Positions 22,105 through 33,500 of a DNA stretch of 64,000 nt are shown piece after piece. The notes beneath the pieces were generated by a model. That model did no database searches, was not told the DNA's origin, and saw only the letters and a list, made by a program, of their open reading frames with translations. Every line of letters starts with the position of its first letter. The first letter of the stretch is position 1. Made by a program: the position numbers and the translations under genes. The DNA is from Petrosia ficiformis (taxonomy: Eukaryota; Porifera; Demospongiae; Haplosclerida; Petrosiidae), in assembly GCA_947044365.1 (NCBI GenBank), contig OX345638.1, positions 9,710,201 to 9,774,200 on the forward strand, read 5' to 3'.

Positions 22105-25100
22105 ATGGCTTGCAGTCAGATTCTACGTAAGAGAGTTTCATGACTAACCATCTTTTGCTTTATTAATACTTTTATTATAACAGGTATAGATGCTCACAAT
22201 GAGGTATATCAAACATGTAAAGAGTTCAAATCAAAGTGGAAAGAAATTGGGTTATCACTTGGAATGCGTACAAGCTCTCTAGATGCTATTTATGTGAATG
22301 AGAAGGATTGTGGAAGATGTATGCTTGAGATGATTGCTGTGTGGTTGAAGCGTGATAGTGACAAGCAGCCTAAGCCCACTTGGAGAGGTCTATGTCTAGC
22401 TATTGCTAGTGTAGACAGAACAGCTGCTGAGAGGATATCAAAAGATCATCCATGTCAATGCAGTTACTGTACAGGTAACTGAAATTACTACATGAATCAT
22501 AACCGTGAAGTGATGGTTCTATGCTATAATGTTGTATTGAGAAAAAAAATTAACCGAAGCATCTATGCAGTAGTCTCGCTAGCCAGACCCAACCCTCTGC
22601 TATGTGACGGGAATGGTCTGGTCAACACACTGTGCAAGCATTCGTCAAGAGTTTAGCTAGATTCATAAATACAATAACTATAATTATTCATAACGATACT
22701 TTCATTAAGCCAGCTGTATGAATATCAGTAGTACTGTTATGAATTCAAGTATCATTTTGCCAGATACTTGACGCTCTTGACGAACACTGGTACAGTGGAT
22801 TGACCAGACCCTTCCCGTCACATAGCAGATGGTTTGATCTGGCTATTCAAGACTATCTATGCACATCATGGTGTAATTTTATACCTTAAAGAAATGTCCA
22901 ATTAATTATAACCATCAATAGTAACTGTGAATATGTATTTAGTCTGTATCATCCATCCAGTTTCAGATGTATTACTAGTAGAATTGTATTATCATGTTGA
23001 ATTGATCAGTGCTTATTGTGTGGTCATAGTAATAACATTCATTATTAGTATTAGGACATATTCATGTGTTATGGCCATCTGTGCTTACAAGGACAAATGT
23101 ATTCATGTGCTTGTGTTCACATAATTGAAGGGGCGAGTGTATATAATAACCAGGTTATTTACCGAAACTGAAAAAAACTATTTTATTCACTAAAATGAAT
23201 CAAACACATACCCTACTCTGTCCTGTCAAACTCCAAAGGCTAGATCTTACTCTGTTGTTGTGTTATAAACACTCATAATTTAAATAATTAGTGGTTTGTT
23301 AATGGGCGTGGCAAACCTCAACCTGCATTTTCTCAAAATGTAGAAAAATGGACGTACCTAGTCACCCCTTCAATTGTATACATGAATAGCTCTATTGAGG
23401 TATATTGTATACTTGTATATACTTGTAGCAAATACCATGTTAAGTAAAATGTATGCCACTTCAGATTTCTATAGTGCAGCATATTGAGTGGATCTGAGAA
23501 TAATTTACTTGCCTATAGGTCAGTTTACTTTCCTTCTTTTATTTCTATAGGTATTAACCCTGAAGAAGAAGAGAAACAGTTGTTTTTACCTCAAATGTGT
23601 GGGTGTGGAAAGTGCACTGTTGATGACTGGATGCAGGGAAGGCCTTGTTTGCAAGCAAGAAAAGAAAACTTCCCAGAGCTAATTCTACTACAGCGAAATA
23701 CCCCAATGGTGTCTACTCTATTTAAACCTAATTTAGTTGTCGATGTTGAGTTACGAGCAGAAACCGAAGAAGTTAAAAAGCTTTTTCACACATGTCTTTA
23801 CTTAATAATTGACAAGCTTTCCAATGAAGTTAGCAGGTCTGGGAAAAACAGCCGCAAACGTATACCTCTATCTATTGATAAAATAGTCCGATTATTGAAA
23901 TACCAGTTAGGGCTTCCTGTAAAACAAGAGATATTGAGCTTAGATCAGTTAGAGGAGTATCTCTGTAGTATAAATGTGTCTTGGTTCAATTTTAAGCCAA
24001 TAGCTGTTATTTCGCAGGTATTTTTGAATGGTATATATCCAGAGCTACAGAAAAAATGGGAAGAATACTTCCGTCTCTTCTACGATTATTGTGGTCGTCG
24101 TAATTTGAAGCAGTATGCAGGAATCTTGTTTAATACTGAGAGTGAAAATATTTTCATTCTACAAGTGGATGGAAAATACTACGATATGAAGCTCTCAGAT
24201 ATTTCATGTCTACGTGATTCCCTCTGTTACGTGTTAGACTGTAATAAATTATCGGTCCATTTAATTACAATTTCACGAAGCTCCCTACTCTTAGTGTTTG
24301 GCTATTGTTTTGAAGATTATCACAACAGATTTCAGTTGACGAATGAACAGCTGATTTGCCTTGCAGATCTAAGGATATGCAGGATATTGAGTCTCAGAGA
24401 CTACAGAAGTCACTTTGTATATCCTAATATACAGAATACAGTATGTTTGTATTTTAATGTTAGTAGACATATAATTATAATTACATTTTTGTTTCTTAGA
24501 TTGCGCCACACATAAAGGGAGCAATAGAGAGTGAACCTACTCCACAAGGTGATAATATATGAATGACATAATTATATTTCAACATTGTTTGATTTCTTGC
24601 AAATTAAATATGAGATTATATCTGATATAATCTAATATTTTGTACCAACTATGTAGTTTCTACAAAATTAGAGATTAACATTATTAATGTCATTGTAGGT
24701 TTGCATTATAATTTTAATCAAATATTTTATCATGAGCTGAGGGTATGTTCATATTAAGTCATAGAAACAATTTAATATTCTCTTCTAACAATAGAAACTT
24801 ATCATCTTATAATTATATTTTATAATACAGAGCTTTTACAAATACTGGAGAATGCCCAAAAGAAAGGATTCGTCAGTGTGAAGTGGACAAGCTTCACACT
24901 CTTTGGCGCATCAGGAGTTGGCAAGACGTCCTTATTAAATCTGTTATTGAGAAAGAAACCAGTCACTGAACATCACAGCACTCCTGTTGCTAAAGCTCCT
25001 GAGGTACGTGTGGTTAGTAAAGAGAAACATGATGATGTTATCATGTCTGATGAAAGCTGCTTTTGGACATCAGCAGATCCCGAGACCATGAAAATCAAAT

Positions 25101-27504
25101 TCCTTCAGGCCATAAAGTACAGTGTTCGAACTCAAAGTGATGAAGCTGAACCTCAAGAATTACAAGAATCAAATGAAGATCAAGTGAAGAGTACTTCACA
25201 AGAAGAAATAGAATTTGTTGAGCAGACACCACAAGTGACACCAAAGAAGAAGCCTCACGATTTGCTGCCCACAAACCATTCTCAAAATAAAGAACAGCCG
25301 CAGTCAATTTCTGAAGTAAAAGAGTCCAAAGAGAAGCCATTGCTCACATCACTAGCAACACCAAAGAAGAAGCCTCACGATTCTCTGCCTACTGACCACT
25401 CTCCAGATGAAGAACAGCTACAATCGATGTCTGGAGTACAAGAGTCCAAAGAGAAGTCATCACTCACATCACAATTGCAAGTGACACCAACGGAGAAGCC
25501 TGACGATACTCTGCCTACTGACCACTCTACAGATGAAGACCAGCTACAATCAATGTCCGAAGTACAAGAGTCCAAAGAGAAGCCATTACTCACATCACAA
25601 GTAATGGCAAAAAGGAAGCCACGTGATTCTCTGTCTACTGATCCTGGTACTCTAAATAAAGAGCTTCTTCAATTGATTACTGAAGTAAAGAAATCTGACG
25701 AATTGTATAACACTCATATGATGTATGGTGTTGACTTAGGAGGTCAGGCTGCTTTCCTAGATATTTCCCCAGCACTACTTCGTTACCATTCTCTCAATAT
25801 GGTTCTTTTTAGGCTTGATGAAAAGCTTGATGATGCTGCAAATTTTTTCTATTCAGTGCATGGGAGAATAGTTGGTAAAGGTGAGAAAAGGCAGATGAGC
25901 ACTATGCAGCTTACAAAGAGCTTTTTTCGTTGCAAGTCTCAGCTTCGTCCTCCTCCCTTTGATCGATTAGAAAAGTATGGAAGGCCGCACTTTATAGTCA
26001 TTGGTACATGCTACAATGAATATGAAAGGCTTCAGGAAAATAATGAGCTTAAAGAGAGCCTTGATGAGAAGAATGAGCGTCTTCATAGTGAGCTTAAGAA
26101 TTATGAAGATGTCAGAAATGATTACACCAAAGGTAAAGATATCATCTTTCCAGTTAACAATATGGGTAGAGGTAGAAATGAAGAAGAGATTGCCGAAAGA
26201 ATCCGACGTATTACAGGTCGATCTTACATTAGAGCTGAAGTTCCTGCACGATGGTTCTTCTTCCAGGTAGAGCTAAAATCCAAAACAAAAGGTCGAAGAA
26301 TGATAAGCCTTGAATGTGTTGAGATTGGAAAGTCAGTTGGTATGCAACGTAAGGAGGTACTGGCTGCTTTGTGGTACTTCCATAATCTGTCCATTTATCT
26401 CCATTTCCCTGGTATTCTATCTCATGTGGTGTTTCTTGACCCACAAGTGCTATTTGATATGCTGTCTCAGATAATTGCTGTTTCGTATGGAGATGATCGC
26501 TATGACGATGCCACAATTAGGAGCCTTAAAACAAAAGGAATCTTCAAACGACAGTTACTAGACACCATGGAATTCGAGAAGGATGTTTTCTCTTGTGATG
26601 ATTTCCTAAAGCTAATGGAAGGCTTACTAATCATATCAAAAATCCCAAATCACACAAGATATTTCATTCCATGTGTCCTGGATACAATCGATGATCCATT
26701 TGAAGATAGTAGTGATGCTATTGAGCCTCTATATCTAACATGGGATGGTGAATTGATTCCTAATGGTCTCTTCACATCACTTGTAGTCTTTCTCATGGGA
26801 CATGTTTCTCCAACTCAATTTCAGTTGGTTAATGATGTTTATCGTAACAAAGTTGTCTTGAGGTGTCAACATTTTGGTGGTGTTCTACATCTACTAGACC
26901 AGGTCAAATCATTAACTATACGCTACTTCGGTCCATCTCGTAACTGCTTCAATATCCGTCGTATGATTCATCAAGGTATAGAATCAATTGTCCACAAGTT
27001 TGGCTGGACTGATTCTCTGGCTTCTACACAGGAAGGGTTTCGATGTAAAATCGAAGGATGTACAGATTCCTCATTCCATCTTTGCCATCTAATTAGTGAA
27101 CATGAGGAAATGCTGTGCTGTGATGTAAGCAATGTTAAATGCTCAGCTGATAAGACCAGACATCTCTCCTGGTTTCATGAAGGTATGATTTTATATTTTG
27201 TGTTGTGTCCACCTCTCATCCAGAGTGTACATGTTAGTATATGATGTTATATAATATTGATGTATCCAAATACTAATTATATTGTTTCAGCAAGTGTAAA
27301 ATGGCACGAAAAGAAAATGGCCGCCCATACATTTCAATTGCAAGTGATGAGATAAAATCCTTGGTAATATATACATACAAGCTTTAATACACACATACCT
27401 AGTCATATCGAGTGTTTTTATGAGTACCAATGCTGTCTAGATGGCCAAAAATTGTGGTTAAGGTAGAGAACTGCTGAGTGGCAAAACTGGCAAAATCTGC
27501 TTCA

Positions 27505-27544
<40 letters not shown>

Positions 27545-30500
27545 ATTATTATTATTATTATTATTATTATTTTCCAGACTAATCATTTTTTTGTTGAACT
27601 GTCACAATGATTCTATCACCATTCCAATCGCATTCTTTGTAAAATTCTGGTCTACAAGTATCGAGATGATATCTTCAGATGCTTCGAAAAGAAGACAGTC
27701 TCAACGACGGCGAAGATTTGATCTCAAATTGGACACTATGTTTATAAGTGTATTCATTAATTTAGCCATGTGGAATTAATTGCTCATGCACATCTGTGTC
27801 CTCAGAACATGAAAGCTGTTTACTGAAATTGCGTGCTACGTTGGAATTGTAAGAATAGTAATAAAGTTTGCGAACAAATTCATTGTTAAAATAATCAGCA
27901 TAATATTAAAAGCATGGTATACTGATAGTATAATATTATATACTACGATAAGCACTGGAATGCCGAATGATTGACACTGAGACTAGCATTACTTCTTGTG
28001 GCAAAGCTGTAAGTGAAATATAAAACAAGCAGTGTCATCTGTAAGTGAAAAAGAATGATAATCAATTCATAAATAATGGATATAATTATACAAAAGTCTG
28101 ACCTTCAATGATGATGAAGCCTCACAGCAATCTACATAAAATATTCACAAATTGTCTACCATTCAGAAAAAACAAGAATAATCAATAAAAATGGAGAAAG
28201 ATGTAGAGACGTCAAAACCCAAAAAGCATGCCAACAAGGTTGGGAGGTTAACCTAAAATTAAACAAACCACTTCCATTTAATCATACATAAGTACAGCTC
28301 TTTTTATTTGGTTTATAGAGGTGTAAGTACTTATGTAGGGTTATATGGAAGTGGGTTGTTTAATTCTCCCAATGATTAGACTGACACAAACATTAACACA
28401 TTCCTTTGAGAACTTATAATATATTACTATAATTATTAATGCTAAATAGAATTTCAGTTTGTTCTCCAGTATAGTAACATGTAACATACTATATCATCTT
28501 TTATAATTATTTAGAATCATCAAAAATACTCACAAAAGAGGAACAGTATAAACTAGTATGTATTATGTTATGTGATAATAATTATAATCTATATTCATAT
28601 ATTACTGTAGGATAATGATCTGTATAAAGCAGTGAGGAATCAAAATGTATTTGAAAGTAGAATATTGTTGAACAAGGGTGCTAACCTTAATAAGAAACGT
28701 AGTTGGGTGAGTTATCATATCCACACACAGTAATATATTGTATAGTACATGTAAGAGCTAATTCTAACTCTTGTTATTATTATTAACTGATAACCTGTTA
28801 TGATGTCATAACATTAATAACTATTATTATTATTATCATAAACACAAGATATTACAAGTATCTAATGATTGTTATTACTACAGGATGGACGAACACCTTT
28901 ACATGTGTCATCTATGAGTGGTCATGTTGATATTGTGAAAGTGTTATTATCACATGGTGCTGATATTCATGTAAAGGATTGGGTAAGTAAATATTAAATA
29001 AATATTATGTATTATAATTTATGTATTGATTATATAATTAATTACATAGGTAATATATATATATATATATTTGTTATAATTATTATTAACTAATAACCTG
29101 TTATGATGTCATAACTTTAATAACTACTTAATTAACTATTATTATTATTATCATAAACACAAGATATTACAAGTATCTAATGATTGTTATTACTATATAC
29201 AGGATGGACGAACACCTTTACATGTGTCATCTATGAGTGGTCATGTTGATATTGTGAAAGTGTTATTATCACATGGTGCTGATATTCATGTAAAGGATTG
29301 GGTAAGTAAATATTAAATAAATATTATGTATTATAATTTATGTATTGATTATATAATTAATTACATAGGTAATATATATATATATATATTTGTTATAATT
29401 ATTATTAACTAATAACCTGTTATGATGTCATAACTTTAATAACTACTTAATTAACTATTATTATTATTATCATAAACACAAGATATTACAAGTATCTAAT
29501 GATTGTTATTACTATATACAGGATGGACGAACACCTTTACATGTGTCATCTATGAGTGGTCATGTTGATATTGTGAAAGTGTTATTATCACATGGTGCTG
29601 ATATTCATGTAAAGGATTGGGTAAGTAAATATTAAATAAATATTATGTATTATAATTTATGTATTGATTATATAATTAATTACATAGGTAATATATATAT
29701 ATATATATTTGTTATAATTATTATTAACTAATAACCTGTTATGATGTCATAACTTTAATAACTACTTAATTAACTATTATTATTATTATCATAAACACAA
29801 GATATTACAAGTATCTAATGATTGTTATTACTACAGGATGGACTAACACCTTTATATTACTCATCTCTCAACGGACATGCTGATATTGTGAAGGTGTTAT
29901 TGTCTCATGGTGCTGATATTCATGTAAAGGATGAGGTAAGTAAATATTAAATAAATATTATGTATTATAATTTATGTATTGATTATATAATTAATTACAT
30001 AGCTAATGTATATCTGTAATATATATTTGTTATAATTATTATTAACTAATAACCTGTTATGATGTCATAACATTAATATCTACTTAATTAACTATTATCA
30101 TAAACACAAGATATTACAAGTATCTAATGATTGTTATTACTACAGGATGGACTAACCCCTTTATATCACTCGTCTAAGAGTGGTCATGTTGATATTGTGA
30201 AAGTGTTATTATCACATGGTGCTGATATTCATGTAAAGGATAGGGTAAGTAAATATTATGATTGGTTCATGTTTACTTAATAATCTTAAATTATATTACA
30301 AATGATTATTATGATATGATTATAATACAACATCATTCAGATGTCTCAAAATGAGATCATATATTTGATTAATAATTTCTTTTTTCTAATTCTTGTAAAA
30401 GCTTATAATAAATATTATAATAATCATTGATGTGTGTCCTAATGGTAATATAGGTTCCATTGTATAACTGATATTTGATAATTCATTATAATAGTATTAG

Positions 30501-33500
30501 TATCTTAAGATAACTATTGTTTGTGGAATCAAATATTAGATATATTCAATTTGGTGATATTAAATTATTCTGGGAAATTGCCTGCTCAGTGCCTCAGCAC
30601 TGGCCCTTGTAAGTCATCTCTTACTCAACAGCAGCCAGCCCTTTCGCATTGCGAAACCTTCCCCAGTCCTTTTTCTAACTCTAACTCTTTCAGAGTTCTC
30701 AAGAGAGTTTCTCGTGGATCTAGGGATTTGGCAGCTAGAAAGTTTGCATCTATTATTGACGAAGTGGTGCTCTTAAATAACCATACCTCTTGGAGTCGCC
30801 TTCTGAAGCTCGCCTCTCACTGTTTTCGACAACCAAGTAGAGGAGGGAAGCACTGGAAGTTAGCCAAGTTGGTTAACTAGCAAATCAGGGGAGACACTGA
30901 TTTCTTGGAAAATCTTCCTATGTGTAAGAAGACAAGGAAGAAGACAGGGAAGAAACGTGACCCTCTGGAATATTTGGCTGCCAGAGTGGCATGTAAATTG
31001 GAGGAGGCTGATTTCAAAGGGGCTGTAAGACTTGCCTGTTCGGATGATACTATTGCTGCACACTCAAGTGATACATTGGATGCTCTTAGGGAGAAACACC
31101 CAGAGCCACATCCTGATTCTGTGTACATGCAACCACCACATCATGAATCTTTCAGCTTTCCTATCACTGAGGGTACCATCATCCAGACGATTCGTTCGTT
31201 CCCTAATGACTCAGCTGGGGGGCCTGATCGCCTCAGACCCCAGCACCTGAAAGACCTTACTGGAGCCCCAGCGGGAGAAGGAGGAAATATTTTATTGAGA
31301 AGTCTCACTTCCTTGATTACCCTTATCCTTGGTGGAAATACACCTAAATCAATTCGACCTTACTTTTTCGGAGCTTCCCTTGTAGCACTAAAGAAGAAAG
31401 ACGATGGCATTCGTCCCATCGCTGTGGGATGCACTTTGAGGAGATTAGCAGCTAAGTGCGCCGGTCTGTTTGCAAAGCAATCCATTCCAGATCTCCTAGC
31501 CCCTAGGCAGTTAGGTTATAGTATAACTGGTGGCGTTGAAGCAGCTGTTCATGCAGCCCGCTGTTATCTCCAGAATCTTCAACAAGGTGAAGTGTTAGTC
31601 AAGGTAGATTTTTAGAATGCTTTTAATAGCATTCGTCGTGATAAAATGTTATTAGCTGTTGAGGAACTTATTCCGGAGATCCTTCCCTTCGTTCATTCTG
31701 TTTATTGCTCTCCTTCTTTTTTGATGTGGGGTGAGGAAGTGATATACTCATCAGAGGGTGTGCAGCAGGGTGATCCTTTAGGACCCCTTCTTTTTTGCTT
31801 AACTATCCATAAACTCTGTATGAAATTGAAATCTGAGTTTAACGTTTTTTATTTGGATGATGGGACTGTCGGCGGTTACTGTGATGATGTTGTACAGGAT
31901 GTCAAGATGATCGAGGAGGGAGCAGGAGCTTTGGGTCTTCAACTCAATAGGGGGAAGACGGAACTTATCTGTACTGATCCAGTCTCCAGGAAGGTGTTTT
32001 TATCTGCCTTTCCAGATGTAAAGTCTGTAGACCCTGAATGTGCTGTGCTTCTGGGTTCACCCATTGGAAATTCAAATTCTGTTGACGTTTTTATCAAAGA
32101 AAAGATCAACCTCTTGAAAGTGTTAGGTGACAGGCTTTGCCTCCTTCATGTTCAAGATGCTATTATTTTATTACGTAACTCTCTGGCGATCCCAAAGGTA
32201 CTTCATTTACTTCGTACTGCTCCGTGTTGCCTTTCATCCACTTTACAGGATTTTGATCAACTCTTAAAGTCTCTCCTAGGCAAAATCTCTAATATTGATT
32301 TTCATGAAAATGAACCGGCGTGGTTGCAGGCCACTCTTCCTGTGAGTTATGGGGGTCTTGGAATCAGGTCGGTAGTCCATCTTGCACCGTCTGCCTTTTT
32401 GGCTTCAGCTGATGGTTCTGCTAATCTGGTGAAACAACTCCTTCCATTACGTTTTCATAATTGCCTGCACCCAGACTTTGAATTGGCCCTCTCTTACTGG
32501 CGTGAAGGCCTCGACCATATAGATGCCACCATTCCTGACTCACCTTTACAGAAGAAATGGGATGCTCCAAGAATCCAAGCCAGGTTTGATCATTTGTTGT
32601 CTCATACGTCAGACCCAAAAGCCAGAGCTCGTCTCCTTGCTGTTTCGACAAAAGAGTCAGGTGCTTGGATTAATGCCCTACCAGTTTCATCATTGGGGCT
32701 CCCATAAGTGTTTCCACTGTGGCTCGGACGTAGACCAACAAGCCACTCATGGTTTAAGTTGTAGATGGAGCCAAGGGAGACACTCTCGACATGGTGAGAT
32801 TAATAACATTATCCATCGTGCTCTAATATCAGCGAAGATTCCGTCACGTTTGGAACCATCTCGTCTTTCCAGATCAGATAACAAAAGACCTGATGGTATG
32901 ACAATCGTTCCGTGGTCTTGCGGAAAATCACTGGTGTGGGATGCCACTTGCCACGACACTTTTGCTCCTTCCTACCTTTCAACTGCTGTTTTAAAACCAA
33001 AAGCAATTGCTGAACAAGCTGAAAATCAAAAAATGTCTACATACTCTAATTTGAATTCTCTTTACCTTTTCTATCCGGTGGCAGTTGAAACTTGTGGGGC
33101 TTTCGGCCCTTTATCGATGCAGTTCATCAGAGAGCTTGGTCATCGACTAAAATTGGTTACGAATGAGCCCCGATCTTTGCAGTTCCTCATTCAGAGAATA
33201 TCAGTGGCCATACAATGAAGCAATGCTGCTTCAATATTGGGAACAATGGTTCAAAATGTGAATTCAGATGACACTTTACATAATGGAGTTTTTTCTTATG
33301 GTCCGTAAATTTTACTTTTATTTTAATTCCTTTTTGTTCTTTTTTTTTTGGTACATGTACATGTTGGTTTTATTTTTATTTATTTATCTAAAATACTAAT
33401 TTATTATTATCTCTCTGTATACTGATATTATTTCTATTGTAAAAAAAAAAAATAATAATAAAATAATAAAAATAAAATAAAATAAAATATTATGTATTAT

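Noticed and set aside
26001..26516. Frames on both strands overlapping the Roc-COR exon
   Set aside because: Shadows of the Roc-COR frame; the same shadows recur in gene 3 at 50720-51313.
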